A DNA stretch of 64,000 nt, taken from assembly GCF_015712165.1 (NCBI RefSeq), contig NZ_JADPZX010000001.1:3348001-3412000 (forward strand), written 5' to 3'. The DNA is from Streptomyces spinoverrucosus (GTDB taxonomy: Bacteria > Actinomycetota > Actinomycetes > Streptomycetales > Streptomycetaceae). Made by a program: the position numbers and the translations under genes. This document shows positions 36,839 to 44,771 of this stretch, in pieces (the first letter of the stretch is position 1; every line of letters begins with the position of its first letter). Under the pieces are notes generated by a model, which saw only the letters and a program-made list of their open reading frames with translations, had not been told where the DNA came from and did no database searches.

Positions 36839-39148
36839 ATGACCACCGCCCCTTGGCGTGACCGCAGCCTCCCCGCAGACGTCCGTGTCGCGGACCTGCT
36901 CTCCCGGATGACCCTTGAGGAGAAGACCGCCCAGCTCTACGGCGTGTGGGTGGGCGCCACCGCGGACGGCGACGGAGTGGCCCCCCACCAGCACGACATG
37001 ACCGCCGACCACGACTTCGACGACCTGATCACGCACGGCCTGGGCCAGCTCACCCGCCCTTTCGGCACGGCCCCCGTGGACCCTGCCACCGGGGCCCGCT
37101 CCCTGGCCCGCGCCCAGCGTCACATCGCGTCGGCGAACCGCTTCGGCATCCCGGCGATCGCCCACGAGGAGTGCCTCGCCGGCTTCACGGCGTGGCGCGC
37201 GACGGCGTATCCGGTCCCGCTCGCCTGGGGTGCCACCTTCGACCCGGCGCTGGTCGAGGAGATGGCCGGGCGGATCGGCGCCGACCTGCGCTCGGTCGGC
37301 GTGCACCAGGGCCTGGCGCCGGTGCTGGACGTGGTCCGCGACCCGCGGTGGGGACGGGTCGAGGAGACGATCGGCGAGGACCCGTACCTGGTGGGCACGG
37401 TCGGCGCGGCGTACGTACGGGGCCTGGAGTCGGCCGGGATCGTGGCGACGCTGAAGCACTTCGCCGGGTACGCCGCCTCCGCCGGCGCCCGCAATCTGGC
37501 GCCCGTCCGGGCCGGGACCCGCGAGTTCGCGGACGTCACCCTGCCGCCCTTCGAGCTGGCGTTGCGCGAGGGCGGCGCCCGCTCGGTGATGGCGGCGTAC
37601 ACGGAGACGGACGGGGTCCCGGCGTCGGCGGACCCGGGCCTGCTGACCGAGCTGCTGCGCACGGACTGGGGCTTCACCGGCACGGTCGTCTCGGACTACT
37701 TCGGCGTCGGCTTCCTCCAGACCCTGCACCGCGTGGCGGGCACCCCCGCCGAGGCCGCGCACGCGGCGCTGACGGCCGGGATCGACGTGGAGCTGCCGAC
37801 CCTGAAGTGCTACGGGCGGCCGCTGGTCGATGCGGTCGGGGCCGGGGACGTACCCGAGTCACTGGTGGACCGGGCGGCCCGCCGGGTCCTGCTCCAGAAG
37901 TGCGAACTGGGCCTGCTGGACGAGGATTGGCAACCGGAGCAGCCGAAGGACCGGATCGACCTGGACTCGGCGGCGAACCGGACCCTGGCCCGCCGTCTGG
38001 CCGAGGAGTCGGTGATCCTCCTGGACAACCCGGACGACGTACTCCCCCTGCCCCCGGACACCCGCATCGCGATCGTCGGCCCCCGCGCGGCCGACCCCCT
38101 GGCGATGCTCGGCTGCTACTCCTTCCCCTCCCACGTCCTCCCCCGCCACCCCGAGACCCCGACCGGCATCGAGATCCCCTCGCTCCTCGAAGCACTCCGC
38201 GCGGAACTCCCCGACGCGAAGGTGACGTTCGCGTCAGGCTGCGGGGTCGCGGACCCCGACCCGTCCGGCATCGAGGAGGCGGTGGCGCGGGCGGCGGAGG
38301 CGGACGTCTGCGTGGCGGTCCTGGGCGACCGGGCGGGCCTCTTCGGCCGCGGTACATCGGGCGAGGGCTGCGACGCGACCGACCTCCGACTCCCCGGCAT
38401 CCAGGCGGACTTGCTGGACGCCCTGGTGGCGACGGGCGTCCCGGTGGTCCTGGTCCTGCTCACCGGCCGCCCATACGCGCTGGGCCGCTGGCACGGCCGC
38501 CTGGGAGCGGTGGTGCAGGCCTTCTTCCCCGGCGAGGAGGGCGGCCCGGCGGTGGCCGGCGTCCTCTCCGGCCGCGTCAACCCCTCGGGCCGCCTCCCGG
38601 TGAGCGTGCCGCGCCTGCCGGGCGGCCAGCCGTGGACGTACCTCCAGCCACCCCTGGGCCTGGCGGGCGAGGTCAGCAACCTGGATCCGACGCCGCTGTA
38701 TCCCTTCGGCCACGGCCGCTCGTACACGACGTTCGAATGGACCGACGCCGAAGGCGACCCGCAGACGACGATCGGGACGGACGGCACGTACGACCTCTCG
38801 GTCACCGTCCGCAACACGGGCGACCGCGCGGGCGCGGAGGTGGTCCAGCTGTACCTGCACGACCCGGTGGCGTCGGTGACCCGCCCGGACGTCCGCCTGA
38901 TCGGCTACGAGCGGGTGGAGCTGGAGCCGGGGGACTCTCGCCGGGTCACCTTCCACTTCCACCCGGACCTGTCGTCGTTCACGGACCGTTCGGGCCGCCG
39001 AGTCGTAGAACCGGGCGAGTTGGAACTACGGCTGGCGGCGTCCAGTACGGACGTACGCCACACGGCACGACTGACCCTGACGGGACCCGTACGCGCCCTC
39101 GGCCCGGACCGGCACCTGCGCTGCGAAACGGAGATCAGCGCCGGGTGA
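36839..39148 (+). CDS. bxlA: GH3 beta-xylosidase (BxlA-like)
   Basis: A 769-residue glycoside hydrolase family 3 enzyme without a signal peptide, so intracellular. It should hydrolyse imported xylobiose and xylo-oligosaccharides to xylose. The (beta/alpha)8 domain has LVLDVVRDPRWGRVEETIGE-like sequence (VLDVVRDPRWGRVEE), LKHFAGYAASAGARN and the nucleophile Asp in GFTGTVVSDYFGV. The second sandwich domain (IAIVGPRAADPLAMLGCYSF, VAVLGDRAGLFGRGTSGEGC) and a C-terminal fibronectin III-like domain (DLSVTVRNTGDRAGAEVVQL) are complete. AGGAG precedes the ATG at 36839. It is the last gene of the importer operon, and ends eight bases from the convergent 85-residue gene. Confidence 0.92.
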   Translation: MTTAPWRDRSLPADVRVADLLSRMTLEEKTAQLYGVWVGATADGDGVAPHQHDMTADHDFDDLITHGLGQLTRPFGTAPVDPATGARSLARAQRHIASANRFGIPAIAHEECLAGFTAWRATAYPVPLAWGATFDPALVEEMAGRIGADLRSVGVHQGLAPVLDVVRDPRWGRVEETIGEDPYLVGTVGAAYVRGLESAGIVATLKHFAGYAASAGARNLAPVRAGTREFADVTLPPFELALREGGARSVMAAYTETDGVPASADPGLLTELLRTDWGFTGTVVSDYFGVGFLQTLHRVAGTPAEAAHAALTAGIDVELPTLKCYGRPLVDAVGAGDVPESLVDRAARRVLLQKCELGLLDEDWQPEQPKDRIDLDSAANRTLARRLAEESVILLDNPDDVLPLPPDTRIAIVGPRAADPLAMLGCYSFPSHVLPRHPETPTGIEIPSLLEALRAELPDAKVTFASGCGVADPDPSGIEEAVARAAEADVCVAVLGDRAGLFGRGTSGEGCDATDLRLPGIQADLLDALVATGVPVVLVLLTGRPYALGRWHGRLGAVVQAFFPGEEGGPAVAGVLSGRVNPSGRLPVSVPRLPGGQPWTYLQPPLGLAGEVSNLDPTPLYPFGHGRSYTTFEWTDAEGDPQTTIGTDGTYDLSVTVRNTGDRAGAEVVQLYLHDPVASVTRPDVRLIGYERVELEPGDSRRVTFHFHPDLSSFTDRSGRRVVEPGELELRLAASSTDVRHTARLTLTGPVRALGPDRHLRCETEISAG

Positions 39149-39156
39149 AGGCCCGG

Positions 39157-39414
39157 TCAGGCCTCGTCCACCGACTCGAACCGCCACCGATGCACCGCCC
39201 GCGTCACCAACTCCCCGTCAGGTTCCGGAAGTTCAGGGAGGGCGGCGTCGTACGCGGCGTCCCACCACGTGATGACCAGCACCCGGTCCTGCGGCGCGCG
39301 GAAGGTCTCCCGGCGCAGTGGGCCGGGTTCCAGACGCTGGGCTCGCGCCCACGCCAGCAGTTGCTCCCCCCGGCCGGGTACCGCCCGCGCCTCCCACATC
39401 AACGCGACTGTCAC
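39157..39414 (-). CDS. Small protein coupled to tsaD, unknown function
   Basis: An 85-residue protein, sequence beginning [20 protein letters not shown] and containing [20 protein letters not shown]. The pattern (strand, long helix, then a V-I-T-W-W strand) suggests a ferredoxin-like ABM-type fold, a guess from pattern only. The GTG start overlaps the tsaD stop in a GTGA, so it is the last gene of the tsaB-rimI-tsaD operon and translationally coupled to it. The convergent beta-xylosidase gene ends eight bases away, with no terminator between. Confidence 0.72.
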   Translation of the reverse strand: MTVALMWEARAVPGRGEQLLAWARAQRLEPGPLRRETFRAPQDRVLVITWWDAAYDAALPELPEPDGELVTRAVHRWRFESVDEA

Positions 39415-40502
39415 GAGTACAGGTTCTCCTTGCTGACCTCGTGCACATGGTCGTGGGAGTGCCCGGGCACGTGCGGGTCCGTCACCGGCAGCGACGAGTC
39501 CGCCGACAGGTCCCAGCTGGACGCCGCCCGGTTCCGGGCCACCATCTCCGCGCCCAGCGCCGCGACCATGGCCCCGTTGTCGGTGCACAGCTTGGGCCGG
39601 GGCACCCGCAGCCGGATGCCGGCCGCCTCGCAGCGCTCCTGGGCGAGGGCGCGCAGCCGGGAGTTGGCGGCGACACCGCCGCCGATCATCAGGTGGTCGA
39701 CGCCCTCGTCGCGGCAGGCCCGTACGGCCTTCCTCGTCAGCACGTCCACGACCGCCTCCTGGAAGGACGCCGCCACATCGCGCACCGGCACCTCCTCCCC
39801 GGCCGCCCGCTTGGCCTCGATCCAGCGGGCCACGGCCGTCTTCAGGCCGGAGAAGGAGAAGTCGTACGCAGGGTCGCGCGGCCCGGTCAGGCCGCGTGGG
39901 AACGCGATCGCCTCCGGGTCGCCCTCGCGCGCGTAGCGGTCGATGACCGGCCCGCCGGGGAAGCCCAGGTTCAGCACCCGGGCGATCTTGTCGAAGGCCT
40001 CGCCCGCCGCGTCGTCGATCGTCGCGCCCATGGGGCGGACGTCCGAGGTGATGTCGGAGGAGAGCAGCAGCGACGAGTGGCCGCCGGACACCAGCAGCGC
40101 CATCGTCGGCTCGGGCAGCGCCCCGTGCTCCAGTTGGTCGACGCAGATGTGCGAGGCGAGGTGATTGACGCCGTACAGCGGCTTGCCGAGCGCGTAGGCG
40201 TACGCCTTCGCCGCCGACACGCCGACCAGGAGCGCGCCCGCCAGACCCGGGCCGGCCGTCACGGCGATGCCGTCGAGGTCCTTCGCGCTGACCCCGGCCT
40301 CCTTCAGCGCCCGGTCGATGGTCGGGATCATCGCCTCCAGGTGCGCGCGGGACGCGACCTCCGGCACCACACCGCCGAAGCGGGCGTGCTCGTCGACGCT
40401 GGAGGCGACGGCGTCCGCCAGCAGGGTGGTGCCGCGGACGACGCCGACGCCGGTCTCGTCGCAGGAGGTCTCGATCCCCAGGACCAGGGGTTCGTCAGCC
40501 AT
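39411..40502 (-). CDS. tsaD: tRNA N6-threonylcarbamoyladenosine synthase subunit TsaD
   Basis: The 363-residue catalytic subunit that transfers the threonylcarbamoyl group to A37 of ANN-decoding tRNAs. It starts [17 protein letters not shown], the family hallmark. The metal-binding HxxxH lies in [15 protein letters not shown] and the ATP-binding ASKH fold motifs follow ([46 protein letters not shown]). It works with TsaB, TsaE and TsaC; tsaB and tsaE are in this window. The ATG start overlaps the rimI stop by eight bases, and its stop overlaps the next small gene, showing a tightly packed operon. Confidence 0.97.
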   Translation of the reverse strand: MADEPLVLGIETSCDETGVGVVRGTTLLADAVASSVDEHARFGGVVPEVASRAHLEAMIPTIDRALKEAGVSAKDLDGIAVTAGPGLAGALLVGVSAAKAYAYALGKPLYGVNHLASHICVDQLEHGALPEPTMALLVSGGHSSLLLSSDITSDVRPMGATIDDAAGEAFDKIARVLNLGFPGGPVIDRYAREGDPEAIAFPRGLTGPRDPAYDFSFSGLKTAVARWIEAKRAAGEEVPVRDVAASFQEAVVDVLTRKAVRACRDEGVDHLMIGGGVAANSRLRALAQERCEAAGIRLRVPRPKLCTDNGAMVAALGAEMVARNRAASSWDLSADSSLPVTDPHVPGHSHDHVHEVSKENLYS

Positions 40503-41004
40503 GTTGGATCTCGGTTCCTTGTACAGAGGTTGCTGGGTCGGTCAGGCGCATCACCAGGGCGTCCACGTTGCCGGGCTGGTAGTAGCCGCGCCGGAAACCG
40601 ATCGCCTCGAAGCCGAAGCGCTCGTAGAGCTTCTGGGCGCGGACGTTGTCGACCCGGCATTCGAGCATCACCTCGGTGCACTCGAACGCGGTCGCCGCCC
40701 GCAGCAGTTCGGTCAGCAGCCGCCCGCCGAGGCCGGTGCCCCAGTAGTCGCGGGCGACGGCGATCGTCTGGACGTCGGCGATGTCACCGGCGGAGGCGAG
40801 CCCGGCGTACCCGGCGATCCGGTCGCGGTCCTCCGCGACGACGTACCGCCGGGTCGCCCCGGGGCCGCGCGCATGGGCGAGCTCGGACCAGAACATGCCC
40901 CGGGACCAGGCGTCGTCGGGGAACAGGTCCCGCTCCAGCGCCAGTACGGGATCGATGTCCCACCAGCGCATCTCGCGCAGCACGGGCGTCACGGGTTCGG
41001 TCAC
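40495..41004 (-). CDS. rimI: Ribosomal protein alanine N-acetyltransferase RimI-like (GNAT)
   Basis: A 169-residue GNAT acetyltransferase. RimI acetylates the N-terminal Ala of ribosomal protein S18. The sequence has [20 protein letters not shown] at the N-terminus, the acetyl-CoA-binding loop [20 protein letters not shown] (Q/RxxGxG/A variant) and the C-terminal [20 protein letters not shown] with the conserved Tyr. GTG start at 41004 in a GTGA overlap with tsaB; the placement between tsaB and tsaD is the standard actinobacterial order. The actual substrate was not tested and could be wider than S18. Confidence 0.92.
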   Translation of the reverse strand: MTEPVTPVLREMRWWDIDPVLALERDLFPDDAWSRGMFWSELAHARGPGATRRYVVAEDRDRIAGYAGLASAGDIADVQTIAVARDYWGTGLGGRLLTELLRAATAFECTEVMLECRVDNVRAQKLYERFGFEAIGFRRGYYQPGNVDALVMRLTDPATSVQGTEIQHG

Positions 41005-41654
41005 TTCGGTGTGACCACCTTGTAGTTCTTGGGCACCTGGGCGTCCGGGCGGCGCAGATACAGGGGCCGGGCGGGCGGCAGCTCCTCGCCTCTTTCCAGC
41101 CGTTCGGCGGCCAGCCGGGCGAGCGCGGCGGCGGACACGTGCTCCGGCTCGTGCGCGACCGGGAAGGTGTCCGGGTACAGCAGCGCGCCCGCGCCGATCG
41201 CGGGCAGGTCCTTGACCTGCTCGGCGATGTCGGCGGGCCGGTCGACGGCCGGATCGGTGACGCGGGTGCGGGAGTCGGCGTACCGCGCCCAGTAGACCTC
41301 CTTGCGCCGGGCGTCGGTCGCCACGACGAAGGGGCCTTCCATGTCGGCCGCGTAGGCGAGGCCGTCCAGGGTGCACACGCCGTGCACGGGCACACCGAGC
41401 GCGAGCCCGAAGGTGTCGGCGGTCATCAGCCCGACGCGCAGCCCGGTGTACGGCCCCGGGCCGATCCCTACGACGATGCCGGTGACGGCGTCGAGTTTCA
41501 GCCCGGCCTCCGACAGGACACGGTCGACGGCCGGAAGCAGCAGCTCACCGTGTCGGCGGGCGTCCACCTGGCTGGACGAGGCGATGACGTCCGTGCCGTC
41601 GTGCAGGGCGACGGTCACGGCGGGGGTGGCGGTATCCAGAGCGAGCAAGAGCAC
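41001..41654 (-). CDS. tsaB: tRNA threonylcarbamoyladenosine synthesis protein TsaB
   Basis: A 217-residue partner of TsaD, a catalytically inactive member of the same ASKH fold that stabilises the complex. It begins MLLLALDTATPAVTVALHDG and has VVGIGPGPYTGLRVGLMTAD, the diagnostic TsaB stretch. The GTG at 41654 gives the standard N-terminus; an in-frame start at 41726 would add an Ala-rich leader. It is the first gene of tsaB-rimI-tsaD-85aa on the minus strand and is divergent from the plus-strand gene at 41831. Confidence 0.95.
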   Translation of the reverse strand: MLLLALDTATPAVTVALHDGTDVIASSSQVDARRHGELLLPAVDRVLSEAGLKLDAVTGIVVGIGPGPYTGLRVGLMTADTFGLALGVPVHGVCTLDGLAYAADMEGPFVVATDARRKEVYWARYADSRTRVTDPAVDRPADIAEQVKDLPAIGAGALLYPDTFPVAHEPEHVSAAALARLAAERLERGEELPPARPLYLRRPDAQVPKNYKVVTPK

Positions 41655-41830
41655 GCAAACAGCGTACGGCTCCTGGTGGCCGGTGGCGGACGCAGTGGCG
41701 CGCGCGGGCCGTGCAGGCTCCGACACGGTGCCCGACCTCGGGCACGGCCGCCGGGACCCACCGCTTCAGTGCTGCTACCGTCACCTAACGTAACCACATG
41801 CCAGGACTTACGACGCGGAGGTGGGCGCCC

Positions 41831-42391
41831 GTGGCCAGCACCAGCGCCGGAATCGTGACCGGGCTGACGGCGGTCGCCCTCACGGCGGTCGGGTTCCTCG
41901 CCTACCAGGCGGCCGCGACGGTGCCGGCCGAGCTGAGCGCCTCGTCGAACAGTCCCGGCGCCTCACCCGCGGTGACCGCGTCCAAGGCCCCCCGCGACAA
42001 ACGGCACCCCACCGCCCTGCCCGGCGACTCCGGCACCGGCGAACGGGTGGTGTACTCGCTCGACGACGACCGGGTGTGGCTGGTCGGCCCACGGAACCGG
42101 GTCCAGCGCACGTACAAGGTCATGCCCAGCCCGGTCGACCCGGCGCCCGGTACCTACGCGGTGACGTCACGCTCGGGCACCACCACCGGCTCCGACGGCA
42201 CCCCCGTCGAGCACGTCGTCCGCTTCACCAGCGTGGACGGCGTGGTCATCGGCTTCAGCGCGGCGGTGGACGGCGCAGCGGCGCCACCCGACCCGGCGGT
42301 GCGGACGGGGGGCGTCCGTCAGACACGGGAGGACGGAGACGCGATGTGGCAGTTCGCAACGATCGGCCAGAAGGTCGTAGTCATCCGCTAG
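41831..42391 (+). CDS. Membrane-anchored extracytoplasmic protein, unknown function
   Basis: A 186-residue protein. One hydrophobic segment near the N-terminus (AGIVTGLTAVALTAVGFLAY) is followed by a Ser/Ala/Pro linker and an outside domain (VVYSLDDDRVWLVGPRNRVQ, RTYKVMPSPVDPAPGTYAVT, VVRFTSVDGVVIGFSAAVDG), whose beginning resembles sequences I have seen beside L,D-transpeptidase-like proteins but without the catalytic Cys motif. I chose GTG 41831 because GGAGG lies nine bases upstream; an ATG at 41798 in the same frame is preceded by TAACGT and six bases, so a leaderless longer form is possible. Divergent from tsaB. Confidence 0.7.
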   Translation: MASTSAGIVTGLTAVALTAVGFLAYQAAATVPAELSASSNSPGASPAVTASKAPRDKRHPTALPGDSGTGERVVYSLDDDRVWLVGPRNRVQRTYKVMPSPVDPAPGTYAVTSRSGTTTGSDGTPVEHVVRFTSVDGVVIGFSAAVDGAAAPPDPAVRTGGVRQTREDGDAMWQFATIGQKVVVIR

Positions 42392-42410
42392 CACGTGCGA
42401 CGGTTCGGCA

Positions 42411-42470
42411 GCGCCCCGAAGGGGCGCGCCGAACAGGGGCGCGGGGAACTGCGCGCCCAGCCACAACGAC
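42411..42470. repeat. Interspersed Streptomyces repeat, copy 1, with hairpin
   Basis: GCGCCCCGAAGGGGCGC (42411-42427) is a hairpin. It is followed by GGGGCGCGGGGAACTGCGCG (from 42436) and CCAGCCACAACGACG. The same word recurs at 61606 and 62306 in this window, always between genes. Confidence 0.85.
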
Positions 42471-42571
42471 GCCGCACCCGACCAACCACGCACCCCGCCA
42501 CAACGACGCCGCACCCGACCGACCACGCACCCCGCCACAACGACCCCGCACCCAACCGACCACGCACCCCC
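42461..42571. repeat. 37-bp tandem repeat, three units
   Basis: CCACAACGAC starts units at 42461, 42498 and 42535; each continues GCCGCACCCGACC and AACCACGCACCCCG with few changes. The first unit grows out of the end of interspersed repeat copy 1. No spacers are present. Confidence 0.9.
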
Positions 42572-42589
42572 GCACAACCAGCGGAGCGC

Positions 42590-42757
42590 CTACGCGGCGT
42601 CGCGATGCTCGACCCGTTCTTCGCGAGCCACCGGCTCCGGCGTCCGCGGCGGCGTGGAGATCGCGTTCGCGGCGGCGCAGGACGCCAGCAGTTCGCGCAT
42701 GGACACCCCGGCGGGCTGGACGGGCCGCGACTGCGGCGAGCGGTCCGTGGTCGACAT
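42590..42757 (-). CDS. Small 55-residue protein behind an iron box
   Basis: A short gene on the minus strand encoding a 55-residue hydrophilic protein that starts MSTTDRSPQSRPVQPAGVSM and continues RELLASCAAANAISTPPRTP. A GGAGG site lies six bases upstream of the ATG. A helix RELLASCAAANAIS with a single Cys is the only structured-looking part. I do not recognise a family. An iron-box-like palindrome lies 43 bp upstream (42800-42813), suggesting expression when iron is scarce. It sits between tsaE and the gene at 41831, in the direction of tsaE. Confidence 0.7.
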   Translation of the reverse strand: MSTTDRSPQSRPVQPAGVSMRELLASCAAANAISTPPRTPEPVAREERVEHRDAA

Positions 42758-42799
42758 GGACGCCTCCTGAGGGCCGGGGGCGGAGCTGGTCGGCGTAAC

Positions 42800-42813
42800 T
42801 TAGGCACACCTAA
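42800..42813. promoter_or_regulatory. Iron-box-like palindrome (DmdR/IdeR type)
   Basis: TTAGGCACACCTAA differs at one position from the last 14 bases of the desferrioxamine-gene iron box TTAGGTTAGGCTCACCTAA. Five-base arms TTAGG and CCTAA are perfectly symmetric. It would be bound by the iron-dependent repressor DmdR1. Confidence 0.75.
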
Positions 42814-42915
42814 CCAGTGGCTGGATACCATGTGACCACGTCCGAGACACCGGACGCAACATCTTGCCGACGTCTTGTCGGAACGTTCACCGGAAGCCGG
42901 GGCCGGGCACAGGCG

Positions 42916-43428
42916 TCACGCCGACAGCGACCCCAGATCCACCACAGCCCAGCGCTCGCCGACACCCGTCAGCGTCACGTGCCGTACCTCGTCCGTCGTG
43001 TCCCCCACGGCCCGGTGGATCATCACGTGCAGCCGGTCCTCGGTCAGCTCCTCGACCTTGCCCTCGCCCCACTCCACGACGACCACCGACTCGGGCAGCG
43101 AGACATCGAGGTCGAGGTCCTCCATCTCGTCCAGCCCGCCACTGAGGCGGTAGGCGTCGGCATGGACGAGCGGCGGCCCGTCCCCGAGGGACGGATGCAC
43201 GCGGGCGATCACGAACGTCGGCGAGGTGACCGCCCCGCGCACGCCGAGCCCTTCGCCGAGCCCACGGGTCAACGTGGTCTTGCCCGCGCCGAGTTCCCCG
43301 CTGAGCATGACCAGGTCGCCGGCGCGCAGCAGTTTCGCGAGCCGACGGCCGAGGTCACGCATCTGCTCGGGCGAGTGGACGATCAGCTCGGACTCAGCCG
43401 GGTTGTGCGGTGCCGCTGGTGCTTCCAT
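42916..43428 (-). CDS. tsaE: tRNA threonylcarbamoyladenosine synthesis ATPase TsaE
   Basis: A 170-residue P-loop ATPase that resets the TsaB-TsaD complex during t6A synthesis. Walker A is LSGELGAGKTTLTRGLGEGL; the switch motif SPTFVIARVHPS and LVHADAYRLSGGLDEMEDL (Walker B-like region) follow, with VVVVEWGEGKVEEL. The ATG at 43428 (MEAPAAPHN) is used; the gene overlaps the upstream hydrolase by 35 bases, suggesting coupled translation in an alr-hydrolase-tsaE operon. Confidence 0.95.
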   Translation of the reverse strand: MEAPAAPHNPAESELIVHSPEQMRDLGRRLAKLLRAGDLVMLSGELGAGKTTLTRGLGEGLGVRGAVTSPTFVIARVHPSLGDGPPLVHADAYRLSGGLDEMEDLDLDVSLPESVVVVEWGEGKVEELTEDRLHVMIHRAVGDTTDEVRHVTLTGVGERWAVVDLGSLSA

Positions 43429-44644
43429 AGCCACCCACGGTAGCCCCTGCCGGCACGGCACCCGCGCGGGTGAGCAGGTCGGCGAGCCGGTCGGTGACCA
43501 CTTCCGGGTGTTCCAGCATCACCAGATGCCCCGCGTCCGGTACGAGGACCAGTTCCGCGTCCGGCAGCAGATCGGCGATGGCCTCACTGTGCTCGCTCGG
43601 CGTGACCAGGTCCTTGAGCCCGGCCAGCACCAGCACCGGCAGCTCCACGAAGTGGGCCAGCGCCTCGGTCTTGTCGTGGTCGGTGAACGCCGGATAGAAC
43701 TCGGCGACCACGTCGATCGGCGTGCCCTCGATCATCCGCTCGGCGAACCGGGCGACGGCCGGGTCGACGTCCCGGGAGGCGAACGAGTAGCGCTTGATGA
43801 TCCCGGCGAACAGGTCGGCGACCGCCCGCCGCCCCTTCTCCACCAGCTCCGCCTGCTGCCCCAGGGCCCGCAGCACACCGGGCAGCACCCGCCGCACCGC
43901 GTTGACGCCCGCGACCGGCAGCCCGAAGTTGACCTCGCCGAGCTTCCCCGACGACGTACCCACCAGCGCGACCGCGACCACCCGCTCCCGGATCAGCTCC
44001 GGGTACTGCGCGGCCAGCGCCATCATCGTCATGCCGCCCATCGAGTGACCGACCAGCACGATCGGCCCCTCGGGCACGGCCGCGTCGATCACGGCCTTCA
44101 GGTCCCGGCCGAGCTGGTCGATGGTGATCGGCGCACCCTCCTGGAGCTGCGCCGCCCCGCGCTCGGACCGGCCGTGGCTGCGCTGGTCCCAGTGCACGGT
44201 CCGTACGACGCCCCGCAGTGCCGCCCGCTGGAAGTGCCAGGAGTCCTGGCTGAGGCAGTAGCCGTGGCTGAAGACGACGGTGACCGGCGCGGGTGCCTTG
44301 CGGCCGAACAACCGACGCCGCCGCGGTGACACGCCCGCGTCGGCCTCGACCTCGTCGACCTCGTAGTACAGCTCAGTGCCGTCATCGGCGTGCGCCCGCC
44401 CGGGCGTGCCGCGCAACGCGCCGTACGGCCCCGCCGAGTCGAGGGCGAGCCGGGCCTTTCGCCGCATGCCCCGGCCGACGGTCATCCGCTCTATCGCGAC
44501 GCCGGCGGCCGCGCCCGCGGCGATCACTCCTATGGCGGCGCCGGCGATACCGGTCACCTTGCGCCAGTTTCCGGCCACCCCCGTGGCGGAAGCGACGGCC
44601 GCGGCGGCGGCGTCGACGACACCCTCCGCACTGCTCTCGCTCAC
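43394..44644 (-). CDS. Alpha/beta hydrolase, membrane-anchored
   Basis: A 416-residue alpha/beta-hydrolase. The N-terminal ~60 residues hold a hydrophobic Ala/Gly-rich segment (VTGIAGAAIGVIAAGAAAGV), probably a membrane anchor. The oxyanion stretch VVFSHGYCLSQDSW, the nucleophile elbow IVLVGHSMGGMTMMALAAQY (Ser), an acid in VLVLAGLKDLVTPSEH and the catalytic His in VPDAGHLVMLEHPE make a complete triad. The substrate is not predictable. GTG start at 44644. It is conserved between alr and tsaE in Streptomyces as far as I recall, which suggests a housekeeping envelope role, but this is inference. Confidence 0.88.
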   Translation of the reverse strand: MSESSAEGVVDAAAAAVASATGVAGNWRKVTGIAGAAIGVIAAGAAAGVAIERMTVGRGMRRKARLALDSAGPYGALRGTPGRAHADDGTELYYEVDEVEADAGVSPRRRRLFGRKAPAPVTVVFSHGYCLSQDSWHFQRAALRGVVRTVHWDQRSHGRSERGAAQLQEGAPITIDQLGRDLKAVIDAAVPEGPIVLVGHSMGGMTMMALAAQYPELIRERVVAVALVGTSSGKLGEVNFGLPVAGVNAVRRVLPGVLRALGQQAELVEKGRRAVADLFAGIIKRYSFASRDVDPAVARFAERMIEGTPIDVVAEFYPAFTDHDKTEALAHFVELPVLVLAGLKDLVTPSEHSEAIADLLPDAELVLVPDAGHLVMLEHPEVVTDRLADLLTRAGAVPAGATVGGYGSTSGTAQPG

Positions 44645-44771
44645 GTACCGCTCCTCTTCGCCGGATCGTTGTCGTTGGTCGGTGGGTCAGGTGGTGCTGC
44701 TGCGTCTGTCGGTGCTGGGCCCCCGTGTGGACCGGTCCCGGGGCGGGTTACCCGTCTTGTTCCCCGTTCAC

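Noticed and set aside
36946..39936. 996-codon frame overlapping the GH3 gene
   Set aside because: Out-of-frame translation of the GH3 coding sequence; Gly/Arg/Pro-rich.
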